Assembly: GCF_014649375.1 (NCBI RefSeq)
Contig: NZ_BMSX01000004.1
Location: forward strand, 248,001 to 312,000
DNA length: 64,000 nt
From: Streptomyces aurantiogriseus
Lineage (GTDB): Bacteria; Actinomycetota; Actinomycetes; Streptomycetales; Streptomycetaceae
Reading direction: 5' to 3'
Position numbers and translations under genes: made by a program. Position 1 is the stretch's first letter. The number at the start of each line of letters is the position of its first letter. Positions 17,929-26,840 of this stretch are shown one piece after another. Below the pieces are notes generated by a model. The model did not search any database. It was not told the DNA's origin and saw only the letters and a list, made by a program, of their open reading frames with translations.

Positions 17929-18205
17929 GTGCACGTTTCACACCGTTCACACCCCCTTCATTCGGAGGCGATCAGCATCGGTGGTGCTCGTTTTCACAGG
18001 CCAGACGGGTGACGTCCCTGTACGATGAAGGCGCACCTAGATCGAACCAACTCTGCCTGACGCAGAGCTGGCGCGACCGTATGGCGGCCGGGACGCCTCC
18101 CGCAGTGGCGCCGGTATCTACCGCGTACGCGCAAGAGGACAGCTCTCGGCGCCCCCGCCCGACACACCAGGGGTCGCGCTACCAGGCGGCAGAAAGGCAC
18201 GGGCC
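17929..18205. promoter_or_regulatory. Intergenic region before MFS gene
   Basis: 277 bp without a supported gene. The TACGAT hexamer near 18020 could be a -10 element but no matching -35 is clear at standard spacing. Confidence 0.3.
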
Positions 18206-19498
18206 GTGGCATCCACGGTCACCTCCGAGCCGTCGAACGACTCGTCGGCATCCTCCCGCCCGGGATACGGGCAGCTGCTGCGCACCCGCCGCGCATGGAC
18301 GTTCCTGCTGCCCGGCTTCGCGGCGCGCCAGCCGTTCGCGATGCTCACCATCTCCATCGTGCTGCTCGTGCAGCACACCACCGGCTCGTACGGCGCGGCG
18401 GGCGCCGCCGCGGCCGTCACCGGCGTCTCCATGGCGCTGTGCGCTCCCTACGGCGGGCGCCTCGCGGACCGCTACGGGCAGCGCGCCGTGCTGATCCCCG
18501 GCGTGCTGGTGCACACGCTGTCGGCGCTCACGCTGACGGCGCTCGCGCTGGCGCACGCGCCCCTGTGGGCGCTGTTCGCGGCAGCCGTGCCCACCGGCGC
18601 CTCCGTCCCGCAGATCGGCCCGATGGTCCGCGCCCGCTGGGGCGTGACCCTGAAGGGCTCACCCCTGATGACCACCGCGGCGGCCTTCGAGTCCGTCACG
18701 GACGAGCTCACCTTCGTCGTCGGCCCGCTGCTGGCGACGGCCCTGTGCACCGCCGTGAACCCGGCCGCCGGCCTGGTGACCGAGGCCTCGCTCACCCTGC
18801 TCGGCGGCCTGCTGTTCGCCGCGCAGAAGAGCACGCAGCCCCCGGTCGCCCACGACCGGCACGCGCGCGTGCAGCACGTCTCGGCCCTGCGCGTCCCGGG
18901 CGTGCGCGTACTGGTCGTGACCTTCCTGGGCATCGGATCCGTCTTCGGCGGCATGCAGGTGTCGCTGGCCGCGTTCACCGAGTCGATCGGCGAGCCCGGC
19001 CTGAACGGCGTCCTGTACGGCACCTTCGCCGCCGGCAACATGCTCTCCGGCCTGGTCTGCGGCGCCGTCGCCTGGAAGGCGGCCCCGCAGCACCGCCTCG
19101 TCCTCGGGTACGGCGCACTGGCGCTGACGGCCTCCGGCCTGTGGGCCGCGCACTCCGTGCTCGTGCTGGCCGGCCTCGGCCTCCTGGTCGGCATGTGCAT
19201 CGCGCCCGCGCTGATCACCGGTTACACCCTGGTCGAGAACCTGGTCCCGGCCGGGGCGCGCACCGAGGCGTTCACCTGGCTCACCGGCGCGGTCGCGCTC
19301 GGCCAGGCGGCCGCCGTCACGGTCGCCGGACAGCTGGAGGACCGCTTCTGGGACGGCGCCGGGTTCCTGGTGCCCATGGGCGGCACCCTGCTGGCCCTGG
19401 CGACCCTGCTGGCCCTGCGTTCCCGGCTGGTGACGCACCCCCGGAGCCGTACCGTCGCACGTGGCGTCGGTCACCGCGTGCCGGTGACAGTGGACTGA
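18206..19498 (+). CDS. MFS transporter
   Basis: Inner-membrane secondary transporter, 430 residues with about 12 helices. The loop 2-3 MFS signature is visible as GGRLADRYGQRAVL. GTG 18206 has AGAAAGG upstream and gives MASTVTSEPSNDSS, a short polar leader before the first helix. Substrate unknown; DHA1-type efflux is the usual reading for this group. The CIRCE-like site follows the stop within 40 bp, so the next gene has its own control. Confidence 0.88.
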   Translation: MASTVTSEPSNDSSASSRPGYGQLLRTRRAWTFLLPGFAARQPFAMLTISIVLLVQHTTGSYGAAGAAAAVTGVSMALCAPYGGRLADRYGQRAVLIPGVLVHTLSALTLTALALAHAPLWALFAAAVPTGASVPQIGPMVRARWGVTLKGSPLMTTAAAFESVTDELTFVVGPLLATALCTAVNPAAGLVTEASLTLLGGLLFAAQKSTQPPVAHDRHARVQHVSALRVPGVRVLVVTFLGIGSVFGGMQVSLAAFTESIGEPGLNGVLYGTFAAGNMLSGLVCGAVAWKAAPQHRLVLGYGALALTASGLWAAHSVLVLAGLGLLVGMCIAPALITGYTLVENLVPAGARTEAFTWLTGAVALGQAAAVTVAGQLEDRFWDGAGFLVPMGGTLLALATLLALRSRLVTHPRSRTVARGVGHRVPVTVD

Positions 19499-19528
19499 TC
19501 CCGAGGAATACGTCACTATGGACCGTCG

Positions 19529-19555
19529 TTAGCACTCATTGAGTGAGAGTGCCAG
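19529..19555 (+). promoter_or_regulatory. CIRCE-like HrcA operator
   Basis: TTAGCACTC (19529-19537), a 9-bp spacer, then GAGTGCCAG (19547-19555). The CIRCE consensus is TTAGCACTC-N9-GAGTGCTAA, so the left arm is exact and the right arm matches at 7 of 9. The right arm runs into the Shine-Dalgarno AGGAGGA (19554-19560) of the FmdB-like gene. HrcA bound here would block transcription start or early elongation. Confidence 0.85.
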
Positions 19556-19565
19556 GAGGAAGACA

Positions 19566-19868
19566 GTGCCGACCTACCAGTACCAGTGCACCGAGTGCGG
19601 CGAGGGCCTCGAGGCGGTGCAGAAGTTCACCGACGACGCCCTGACCGAGTGCCCCAACTGCGGTGGCCGCCTCAAGAAGGTGTTCTCCGCGGTCGGCATC
19701 GTCTTCAAGGGCTCCGGCTTCTACCGCAACGACAGCCGCGGCTCCTCGTCGAGCAGCTCGCCGTCGTCGTCCAAGTCGTCGACGTCCTCGGCCTCGTCCT
19801 CGTCGTCCTCCTCGGACACGAAGTCGTCGAGCACCGGCAGCTCCGCCGCCGGCACCTCCGCCGCGTAA
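19566..19868 (+). CDS. FmdB/Ruc-like zinc-ribbon protein with disordered Ser-rich tail
   Basis: 100-residue cytoplasmic protein. The N-terminal zinc ribbon has Cys8, Cys11, Cys29 and Cys32 (CTEC and CPNC) followed by KKVFSAVGIVFKGSGFY. The tail from residue ~58 is almost only Ser/Thr/Ala/Asp/Lys and predicted disordered. Mycobacterium tuberculosis Ruc (Rv0991c), of the same family, is an oxidation-activated chaperone with such a tail. The CIRCE-like operator immediately upstream fits a heat- or folding-stress role. GTG 19566 follows AGGAGGA. Confidence 0.9.
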   Translation: MPTYQYQCTECGEGLEAVQKFTDDALTECPNCGGRLKKVFSAVGIVFKGSGFYRNDSRGSSSSSSPSSSKSSTSSASSSSSSSDTKSSSTGSSAAGTSAA

Positions 19869-19880
19869 GACTTCCTCCCG

Positions 19881-19910
19881 GGACCCTGCCGTCGTGCGAC
19901 GACAGGGTCC
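19881..19910 (+). terminator. Hairpin terminator after FmdB-like gene
   Basis: Outer stem GGACCCTG/CAGGGTCC (19881-19888 with 19903-19910) plus an inner stem GTCG/CGAC, 12 bp after the stop. Confidence 0.75.
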
Positions 19911-20003
19911 TCGGCGTTTGCGGAGGCGGGGCCGTTCGCGGAGGCGGGAAGCGATTCCGGAGCCGGGAACAGGGTGCGTTCGATTCCGGCTACTGTGCTG
20001 GTC

Positions 20004-20837
20004 ATGGCGAACGCAGAGATCGGCGTAATCGGCGGCTCGGGCTTCTACTCGTTCCTCGACGACGTGACCGAGATCCAGGTGGACACCCCGTACGGACCAC
20101 CCAGCGACTCCGTCCTCCTCGGCGAGATCGCCGGCCGGCGGGTCGCCTTCCTGCCCCGGCACGGACGCGGCCACCATCTGCCGCCCCACCGCATCAACTA
20201 CCGCGCCAACCTGTGGGCGCTGCGCTCGGTCGGAGTGCGCCAGGTCCTCGGGCCGTGCGCGGTGGGCGGTCTGCGCCCCGAGTACGGGCCCGGCACGCTG
20301 CTCGTCCCCGACCAGATGGTCGACCGTACGAAGTCGCGGGTGGGGACGTACTTCGACGGACTGCCGCTGCCCGACGGCTCGGTGCCCAACGTGGTGCACG
20401 TGTCGCTGGCCGATCCCTACTGCCCCGCCGGCCGCTCGGCGGCGCTGAAGGCGGCGCGAGGCCGGGACTGGGAGCCGGTGGACGGCGGGACGCTGGTCGT
20501 GATCGAGGGACCACGGTTCTCGACCCGTGCCGAATCGTTGTGGCACCAGGCGCAGGGCTGGTCGGTGGTCGGTATGACGGGCCACCCGGAGGCGGCGCTC
20601 GCCCGCGAACTCGAGCTCTGTTACACCTCGTTGACCCTCGTCACCGACCTGGACGCGGGCGCCGAGAGCGGCGAGGGCGTCTCGCACGAGGAGGTGCTGC
20701 GGGTGTTCTCGGCGAACGTGGACCGGCTGCGCGGGGTGCTGTTCGACACGGTGGCGGCGCTGCCCGCGAACGCCGAGCGGGACTGCCTGTGCACGAAGGC
20801 GCTGGGCGGCCTGAACCCGGGGTTCGACCTGCCGTAG
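20004..20837 (+). CDS. S-methyl-5'-thioadenosine phosphorylase
   Basis: Splits methylthioadenosine with phosphate to adenine and methylthioribose 1-phosphate, in methionine salvage. 277 residues, PNP/MTAP fold: EIGVIGGSGFYSFL, LPRHGRGHHLPPHRINYRANLWALR, GGTLVVIEGPRFSTRAES, GMTGHPEAALARELELCYTSLTLVTDLDAG. The MTAP/PNP purine pocket includes the TDLDAG region. ATG 20004; no strong Shine-Dalgarno, possibly leaderless. Confidence 0.92.
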   Translation: MANAEIGVIGGSGFYSFLDDVTEIQVDTPYGPPSDSVLLGEIAGRRVAFLPRHGRGHHLPPHRINYRANLWALRSVGVRQVLGPCAVGGLRPEYGPGTLLVPDQMVDRTKSRVGTYFDGLPLPDGSVPNVVHVSLADPYCPAGRSAALKAARGRDWEPVDGGTLVVIEGPRFSTRAESLWHQAQGWSVVGMTGHPEAALARELELCYTSLTLVTDLDAGAESGEGVSHEEVLRVFSANVDRLRGVLFDTVAALPANAERDCLCTKALGGLNPGFDLP

Positions 20838-20991
20838 CCGGGGCCGGAAGGAAAGACGCGGGAGGCGGAACTCATCGTTCGAGTGAGGGAGTTTTCCACA
20901 ACCCCTGGGTGATCCACCGGCTCCTGCGAGCGGCGGCGCGAAGGCCCATCGTGGCTTCGCACACCGATTCCTCGTCGCTGGTGGTGATCCC

Positions 20992-21654
20992 GTGTCCCTT
21001 TCTCCGTCGCCTCCCTCTCCCTTCGCCCATCCGTCGCCATCCGAGTCCCCGCCCTCGTCCCCGTCCCGCTCCGCTTCGCGCCCGCCCGGCACGGACGCTC
21101 CCGCGACCTGCGAGGTGCCGCTGTTCGCTCCCGTGCGGGTGCGCGGCGGGCGCTGTCGGCTGCGGCGGCTCGTCCACAGCCGCAGGCGTGCCCTGGCGCT
21201 CGCTCTCGCCGTCACCGCCGCCGCGCTCGTGGCGGCGGGGCCGGAGGACGCAGGCGCGTCCCGCGGGCACCCGGACGGGGGCGCGCACGCCCGCGCGCAA
21301 GCCCCGACGGGCGACCCCGTACGCCGTCGTCCCACCACCGACACTGCCGAGGCCGTCGAGGCGCCGGTGCGGATCGCCGACGCGGCCGCCGTACGGCTGT
21401 TGCGGCCCGGTGACCGGGTCGACGTCATCGCCGCCGAGCAGACGGCGGCGGGCGGTGAGGCCCGTGTGGTCGCGCGCAGGGCGCTCGTGACGAAGGTGCC
21501 CGAGCCGCTCGACGGGGCGGCCGGCGCGGCCGGCCCCGCCGCTGGGGATGTGGTCGACGGCGGCGCGCTGGTCGTGCTGTCGGTGCCGCCGCCCACCGCG
21601 GCACGCCTGGCGGGTGCGAGCGCCACGGCCCGGCTGGCGGTGACGTTGTGGTGA
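20992..21654 (+). CDS. RcpC/CpaB-like SAF-domain membrane protein
   Basis: 220 residues. A Ser/Pro-rich N-terminus is followed by one hydrophobic segment (RALALALAVTAAALVAAG, ~62-80). The C-terminal domain has VRIADAAAVRLLRPGDRVDVIA and ends in LVVLSVPPPTAARLAGASATARLAVTLW, which resembles the RcpC/CpaB domain of Flp pilus assembly proteins. No other pilus genes are nearby, so a pilus role is not supported. GTG 20992 is the listed start; an in-frame upstream start is possible. Confidence 0.7.
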   Translation: MSLSPSPPSPFAHPSPSESPPSSPSRSASRPPGTDAPATCEVPLFAPVRVRGGRCRLRRLVHSRRRALALALAVTAAALVAAGPEDAGASRGHPDGGAHARAQAPTGDPVRRRPTTDTAEAVEAPVRIADAAAVRLLRPGDRVDVIAAEQTAAGGEARVVARRALVTKVPEPLDGAAGAAGPAAGDVVDGGALVVLSVPPPTAARLAGASATARLAVTLW

Positions 21655-21792
21655 ACCTCGTTGTTCGCGTTCTGCGCGGCATGCTGTCGAGTCGCTCGTT
21701 CGTGCCCCCGCGTTGGACACGGCGGCCTCGCCCTGACGTAGGTTGCGGAACTGTTTGTTCCCCTACCCGTTCAGACGAGGAGTGTCCCCGAG

Positions 21793-22266
21793 GTGAGCGA
21801 GAGCAAGAAGGAATCGAGCGTCTGGCAGGACTTCAAGGCCTTCCTGATGCGCGGGAACGTCGTCGATCTGGCAGTGGCGGTGGTGATCGGCGCGGCCTTC
21901 ACGAACATAGTCAACTCGGTGGTGAAGGGCATCATCAACCCGCTGGTCGGCGCCTTCGGCACCAAGAACCTGGACAGCTACAGCTCCTGCCTCAAGGGTC
22001 CCTGCACCGGTACCGGCGACGCGGCGACGGGCGTCCGGATCCTGTGGGGCTCGGTCCTGGGCGCGACACTCAGCTTTGTGATCACGGCGGCGGTCGTCTA
22101 CTTCCTGATGGTGCTGCCCATGTCGAAGTACCTGGCGAGGCAGGAGGCGCGCCGGAAGGCACGGGAGAGCACGCACGAGGCCATCGAGGTGACCGAGTTG
22201 GAGGTGCTCAAGGAGATCCGCGACGCGCTGGTCGCGCAGCGGGGCTCGGGGCACAACGAGCCGTAG
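21793..22266 (+). CDS. mscL: Large-conductance mechanosensitive channel MscL
   Basis: Homopentameric inner-membrane channel that opens on hypo-osmotic shock. 157 residues with FKAFLMRGNVVDLAVAVVIGAAFTNIVNSVVKGIINPLVG (TM1), a periplasmic loop with a Cys pair (SSCLKGPC), TM2 FVITAAVVYFLMVLPM, and a charged C-terminal helix. Start GTG 21793 with GAGG upstream. The two loop cysteines are unusual for MscL and may form a disulphide. Confidence 0.96.
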   Translation: MSESKKESSVWQDFKAFLMRGNVVDLAVAVVIGAAFTNIVNSVVKGIINPLVGAFGTKNLDSYSSCLKGPCTGTGDAATGVRILWGSVLGATLSFVITAAVVYFLMVLPMSKYLARQEARRKARESTHEAIEVTELEVLKEIRDALVAQRGSGHNEP

Positions 22267-22321
22267 CGGCGACGGTCGTCCGCGGAACCCGGCGAGCGTG
22301 GGCCCGCTGTGCCCGGCGGCT

Positions 22322-22504
22322 TCAGAGGTGGTGGGGCGGCTTCTCGTCGAGGAAGCGCCTGAGGTCGGCCGCGCTGTCGCCGCCGGCTCCCGGCCGCTCG
22401 CCCCACCCACGGTCCGTGTCGTCCGAGGACTGCTGGTCCAGCGGGTCGTCGAAGATCAGCGCGGCCTTCGGCTCGCGCGGCTCGGGGGCGGAGGGGGTGC
22501 TCAT
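22322..22504 (-). CDS. Small conserved Streptomyces protein of unknown function
   Basis: 60 residues, acidic and hydrophilic, beginning MSTPSAPEPREPKAALIFDDPLDQQSSDD and ending DLRRFLDEKPPHHL. I recall close homologues at the same position beside mscL in other Streptomyces. No domain is recognisable. It is convergent with mscL. Confidence 0.7.
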   Translation of the reverse strand: MSTPSAPEPREPKAALIFDDPLDQQSSDDTDRGWGERPGAGGDSAADLRRFLDEKPPHHL

Positions 22505-22943
22505 GCGTCCAGGGTACGGCCCCGGGACCGCCCCTGACGGGGCCCGTGCCGACGGACCACCGACCGCGCGCCCGCGCCTCGGCCTCGTCCAGCCGGTGGA
22601 GGAGCAGGCCGTCGGCGCGCCGGTGGAGGAGCAGGGCGTCGGCGCGCGTGACCTCGCCGAGGAAGACGGCGGAGGCTGCTACCGATCACGACAGGGCGTC
22701 GACGGCGGGCGGCCACGAACTCGTGCGTGCCGCCTGGCCCTCGGGTTCGCCGACAGTACTGACCCTCCTGCGCGCGGGCGTCCCTGTGCAAGGTACACAG
22801 GCGGTTATCTGATGTGCTGGGACCCGTGACGACCAAGCCCCGCTCCGCCGCCCTCCTCCTCCGGCGGGCCCACGCGTCGCGGGCTTCGAGTGCGACGGTG
22901 TGACACCCGCTGTCCGCGCGTGCGCGGGGTGAGACTGGCTCCC
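22505..22943. other. Gene-less stretch with 27-bp tandem repeat and a possible gene remnant
   Basis: No intact gene. A 27-bp unit is tandemly duplicated at 22593-22619 and 22620-22646 with one mismatch. Read on the minus strand in one frame the repeat gives ADALLLHRRADGLLLHRL inside a stretch (AVFLGEVTRADALLLH...) that looks protein-like. It has a TGA upstream and no start, so it may be the tail of a decayed gene. Confidence 0.4.
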
Positions 22944-23975
22944 ATGACAGTTGACGCTCTGACGGACGTCGCCGGCCTGCGGGTGGGTCATGCGACGCGC
23001 ACCGGCGACGGTTGGCTCACCGGCACCACGGTCGTGCTCGCTCCGGCGGGTGGGGCCGTCGCCGCCGTGGACGTGCGCGGCGGTGGCCCCGGCACGAAGG
23101 AGACCGATGCCCTGGACCCGCGCAACCTGGTGCAGCGCGTCGAGGCGATCGTGCTGACCGGTGGCAGCGCCTACGGGCTCGACGCGGCGTCCGGGGTGAT
23201 GGCCTGGCTGGAGGAGCAGGGGCGCGGGGTGCCCGTCGGCACGGACCCGGCGCACGTCGTACCGGTCGTACCCGCCGCCTGCGTCTTCGACCTGGGACGC
23301 GGCGGCGACTTCCGGGCCCGCCCGGACGCGGCCACGGGCCGGGCCGCGGTCGAGGCGGCCGCGGCGAGTGAGCCCGGCGCGCGCGTGCCGGAGGGATGCG
23401 TGGGTGCCGGAACGGGCGCCGCGGTCGGGCCGATGAAGGGCGGGGTGGGCACTGCCGGCACCGTGCTCGACTCGGGGATCACCGTGGCCGCCCTGGTCGT
23501 GGCCAACGCGGTGGGATCCGTGATGGACCCCGAAACGGGCGTGCTGTACGGCGAGTTGTTCCAGGGGCGTGTGGAATATCCGGAGGGGCGCGTGCACGAC
23601 GCCGCGCGCCGGCGCCTCGCGGAGAGTGCTGCGAAGAGCGCGCCCGCTCCCCTGAACACGACGCTCGCGGTGGTCGCCACCGACGCGGACCTGACGAAGG
23701 CGCAGGCGCAGAAGCTGGCGGGCACGTCGCACGACGGCATCGCACGCGCCGTGCGCCCGGTGCACCTCCTGCACGACGGGGACACGGTGTTCGCGCTGGC
23801 GACGGGCGCGCATCCGCTCACGCCCGCGCACCCGCTCGCACTGAACGACATCCTCGCGGCGGGCGCGGACATGGTGACGCGCGCGATCGTGCGGGCCGTG
23901 CGCGCCGCGGAGTCGGTCGAGTCCGCGGGCGGGCAGTGGCCGTCGTACACGGAGTTGTACGGCGACCGCCGGTAG
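22944..23975 (+). CDS. P1 family peptidase (DmpA/aminopeptidase-like)
   Basis: 343-residue member of the DmpA/L-aminopeptidase D-Ala-esterase family (peptidase S58), cytoplasmic. DVAGLRVGHATRTGDGWLTGTTVVL opens the protein. LTGGSAYGLDAASGVMAWLEEQGRG and CVGAGTGAAVGPMKGGVGTA are typical, and VAALVVANAVGSV lies where the family self-cleaves. Members cleave small peptides with N-terminal D- or L-Ala or beta-amino acids. ATG 22944; a longer frame to 22890 has no better site. A hairpin follows downstream. Confidence 0.9.
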   Translation: MTVDALTDVAGLRVGHATRTGDGWLTGTTVVLAPAGGAVAAVDVRGGGPGTKETDALDPRNLVQRVEAIVLTGGSAYGLDAASGVMAWLEEQGRGVPVGTDPAHVVPVVPAACVFDLGRGGDFRARPDAATGRAAVEAAAASEPGARVPEGCVGAGTGAAVGPMKGGVGTAGTVLDSGITVAALVVANAVGSVMDPETGVLYGELFQGRVEYPEGRVHDAARRRLAESAAKSAPAPLNTTLAVVATDADLTKAQAQKLAGTSHDGIARAVRPVHLLHDGDTVFALATGAHPLTPAHPLALNDILAAGADMVTRAIVRAVRAAESVESAGGQWPSYTELYGDRR

Positions 23976-24039
23976 CGCGCCGCCAAGAGTGCTTCGAGAA
24001 CAGGCGATTGTCCCGGTTCTGTCACGCGATGGCGTCCAT

Positions 24040-24068
24040 GGCGCACGGAGGGAACCCCTCCGTGCGCC
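24040..24068 (+). terminator. 13-bp hairpin terminator
   Basis: GGCGCACGGAGGG (24040-24052) and its exact complement (24056-24068) with a 3-nt loop, 65 bp after the P1 peptidase stop and just before the L,D-transpeptidase gene. Confidence 0.75.
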
Positions 24069-24113
24069 GAGCTCCTCTTCCTCCACGTACTGGAGCGGAC
24101 CAACGCACATCAC

Positions 24114-25352
24114 ATGAAGCTGGAGCAGCCCGTGACAACGCCGGACATAGCAGCGCGGCGCGTACTGGGGGCCTGTGCCGTCCTGGTGGTCGGCGCCCTC
24201 ACCCTGACAGCCTGCGGTGGCAACGCCACCGCCAAGAACGACGACGACAAGGGCGGGAAGGACGCCGCCAGGACGTCCACCGCGAAGATCGTCATCTCGG
24301 CCGAGGACGGATCGACGGGGGCGTCGATCAACACGACCGGCGTGAAGGTGAGCGACGGCGAGCTCACCGGCGTGAAGATGACGGTGGCAGGGACGGGCCA
24401 GGTGGTGGAGGGCTCGGTGTCGGGCGACGGCCGCAGCTGGAAGCCCAAGGAGCAGCTGGAGCGGGGAACGAAGTACGAGATATCCGCGACGGCGAAGGAC
24501 GCGAACGGGCGGACGGCCGCCGCCAACTCCATCTTCACCACGGTCACTTCGGCCAACAGCTTCATCGGGACGTACACGCCGGACAACGGGACGACGGTCG
24601 GCGTCGGGATGCCCGTGTCGTTCACCTTCGACAAGGTGATCAGCGACAGGAAGGCCGTGCAGTCGCACATCACGGTGACGTCCAGCAGCGGGCAGAAGGT
24701 GGTCGGGCACTGGTTCGGGGCGCAGCGGCTCGACTTCCGGCCCGAGGAGTACTGGAAGGCCGGCTCCAAGGTCACGATGAAGATCGACCTGGACGGCGTG
24801 GAGGGCGCGAACGGCGTCTACGGGGTGCAGAAGAAGACGGTGACCTTCACCGTCGGGCGCTCGCAGGTGTCGACGGTGGACGTCGACACGCAGACCATGA
24901 CGGTGGTGCGGGACGGCCGGACGCTGAAGCCCGTCCCGATCTCGTCGGGCAGCGCGCAGCACACCACGTACAACGGGCAGATGGTGATCTCGGAGAAGTT
25001 CACACAGACCCGCATGAACAGCCGGACGGTCGGCCTGGGCGGCGAGTACGACATCCCGGACGTGCCGCACGCGATGCGGCTGACGACGTCCGGCACCTTC
25101 ATCCACGGCAACTACTGGTACAACCGGGGCAACCCGCCGTTCGGACGCGAGGGCACCAGCCACGGCTGCGTCGGGCTCGCGGACGTACAGGGCGCGCAGG
25201 GTGACACGCCCGCCAAGTGGTTCTACGACAACTCGCTCATCGGTGACGTGGTGATCGTCAAGAACTCTCCGGACAAGACGGTGGCTCCGGACAACGGGCT
25301 CAACGGGTGGAACATGGCGTGGAGCGAGTGGATCGCCGGGAGCGCCGCGTGA
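24114..25352 (+). CDS. L,D-transpeptidase lipoprotein
   Basis: Cell-wall enzyme forming 3-3 cross-links in peptidoglycan, exported and lipid-anchored. The signal peptide ends in the lipobox LTAC with Cys34. Two Ig-like domains follow (residues ~55-250). The YkuD catalytic domain is at ~255-375 with the motif THAT is read as HGNYWYNRGNPPFGREGTSHGCVGL, including His350 and nucleophile Cys352. 412 residues, the usual length for the Ig-YkuD actinobacterial type (LdtMt2-like). ATG 24114. Confidence 0.95.
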   Translation: MKLEQPVTTPDIAARRVLGACAVLVVGALTLTACGGNATAKNDDDKGGKDAARTSTAKIVISAEDGSTGASINTTGVKVSDGELTGVKMTVAGTGQVVEGSVSGDGRSWKPKEQLERGTKYEISATAKDANGRTAAANSIFTTVTSANSFIGTYTPDNGTTVGVGMPVSFTFDKVISDRKAVQSHITVTSSSGQKVVGHWFGAQRLDFRPEEYWKAGSKVTMKIDLDGVEGANGVYGVQKKTVTFTVGRSQVSTVDVDTQTMTVVRDGRTLKPVPISSGSAQHTTYNGQMVISEKFTQTRMNSRTVGLGGEYDIPDVPHAMRLTTSGTFIHGNYWYNRGNPPFGREGTSHGCVGLADVQGAQGDTPAKWFYDNSLIGDVVIVKNSPDKTVAPDNGLNGWNMAWSEWIAGSAA

Positions 25353-25609
25353 GGGGGCGGCAAACCGGTCGGAGCGGCTGGGTGACGAGTGAGTCCGGTG
25401 ACTGCCGGCGCGGCTGACGGAACCCGGCCGTTCTGGCGGAACAGGCCGCTGACCGGCTGTTTCTGACGGATCCTCGGGCCGTGCGGGAACTTTTCGCGCG
25501 GCCCGCGCGTTTTCCCGGCGTACGTTTTCTCGGTTCCCGGACATGATGTCCGGCCGAGAGGCTACGGTATGCACCCACAAGGTGACATGCAGCAACGCCG
25601 GGAGAAACC

Positions 25610-26356
25610 TTGAGCGTTCCGTACGAGACGGCAGCGCACGAACCAGCCGAGTCGCCCGAGACTCCGGACGTACACCTCGAGCGGCTCCTCGGTCGCGCCC
25701 TGAACTCGTTCGAGCTGCCCGACGACACGATAAGGCGGCTCGACTGCGCCCTGGCGCACGACAGCTCGCTGCACTCCGCGCACCACAGCGCGGGGCTGCA
25801 CCGCGAGACGTACCGGCACACCTGGCTGCTGGCAGACGGCTCCGCGCTCACCCTGTGGGAGCTCGTCCACAATCCCGAGCCGGGCAGCGAGCCGCAGCAC
25901 GAGGTGTACGTCGACGAGGAGGAGCTGCACGCCGCCACGGCCCGGCTGCCGCTGCCGCCGGACGCGCCCGACTTCGAGCTGCCGGTGTTCGCCCAGCTGT
26001 CGCCGATCCCCGCGCCGCGGCATGTGTACGTGCCGGACGACTCGGCGGACCACGCGCGCCGGCTGCTGCGCCGCGCGGAGAACGCCGACAGGCCCGGCCC
26101 GGACACGGCGACGCTGCTGCGGACGGCGTTCGCGCACCAGATCACGCAGGCGTTCGGTCGCCCGTGCCGCGCGGGGCGCATCGGTCTGGGCTTCGCGCTC
26201 TACGAGCACGCGTTCCTGCTCCGCGACGGCCAGGAGATCTCCCTGTGGGAGGTCGAGCACACGGCGACGCCCGACGGGCGGCACATGTGCGAGGTGTATC
26301 CGTCGGAGGACGCGGCCCGGGAGGCGATGGAGCGGCGGGCGGCGCAGGTCTCCTGA
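25610..26356 (+). CDS. DUF6227 family protein
   Basis: 248-residue cytoplasmic protein known only from Streptomyces and relatives. The two halves look like repeats of each other: LHRETYRHTWLLADGSALTLWELVH with EVYVDEEELHAA, and ALYEHAFLLRDGQEISLWEVEH with CEVYPSEDAAREAM. This suggests an internal duplication of one domain. TTG 25610 follows GGGAGA. Function unknown. Confidence 0.85.
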   Translation: MSVPYETAAHEPAESPETPDVHLERLLGRALNSFELPDDTIRRLDCALAHDSSLHSAHHSAGLHRETYRHTWLLADGSALTLWELVHNPEPGSEPQHEVYVDEEELHAATARLPLPPDAPDFELPVFAQLSPIPAPRHVYVPDDSADHARRLLRRAENADRPGPDTATLLRTAFAHQITQAFGRPCRAGRIGLGFALYEHAFLLRDGQEISLWEVEHTATPDGRHMCEVYPSEDAAREAMERRAAQVS

Positions 26357-26390
26357 CGCCGGGCGCGCTCAGCGTCCGCTGCGGGCGCGC

Positions 26391-26795
26391 TCAGCGTCCG
26401 CTGCTGAGTCGGCGTACGAGGCCCGCGAAGGCGGCCTGTTCCGCCGGGGTCAGTTGCACGGTCTCCAGGTGCGGGCCGACCTGGCGTTGGCGCGGGAGGG
26501 CGGGAAGGGCGGGGAAGGGATGGAAGGCTTCCCTCGCCGGGTGGTGTACGCCGGCTCCCCGGCGTCGTATGCGCGCCCCTGAACGCAATCCGCCTGCCCC
26601 AGGGCGCGCCCTGTCCGCCTTTGAGCGCCGTGTGCGCCCTTCAGAGCGGCGCGCGCCGGTCTCGAAGCCCCCTGTGCCGGCTGCGCCCCCTCGGCTGCGG
26701 CGCAGAACGCGGGTGAGGCCGACCAGCCAGGCGGCGCACGCCAGGGCGAGGAGGGCCACGCCCACCGGTTGGGGGATCGAGAGGTGCTCGGGCAT
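26391..26795 (-). CDS. Small single-span membrane protein, conserved in Streptomyces
   Basis: 134 residues. One N-terminal helix (PVGVALLALACAAWLVGLTRVLRR) is followed by an Arg/Gly-rich disordered part and a conserved end TVQLTPAEQAAFAGLVRRLSSGR. ATG 26795; the frame runs on to 27125 but the helix at this ATG marks the likely start. Function unknown. Convergent with DUF6227. Confidence 0.7.
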   Translation of the reverse strand: MPEHLSIPQPVGVALLALACAAWLVGLTRVLRRSRGGAAGTGGFETGARRSEGRTRRSKADRARPGAGGLRSGARIRRRGAGVHHPAREAFHPFPALPALPRQRQVGPHLETVQLTPAEQAAFAGLVRRLSSGR

Positions 26796-26812
26796 GCGCA
26801 CCAGTAGACACG

Positions 26813-26840
26813 ACGGTCCGGGACGTTGGTCCCGGACCGT
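26813..26840. terminator. 12-bp hairpin, probable fru operon terminator
   Basis: ACGGTCCGGGAC (26813-26824), loop GTTG, exact complement 26829-26840. It lies about 150 bp beyond the fruA stop on the minus strand, just upstream of the small membrane gene. Confidence 0.75.

Noticed and set aside
22686..25595. 969-residue minus-strand frame over the P1 peptidase and L,D-transpeptidase genes
   Set aside because: Covers two genes with clear families on the other strand; no domain in its product.
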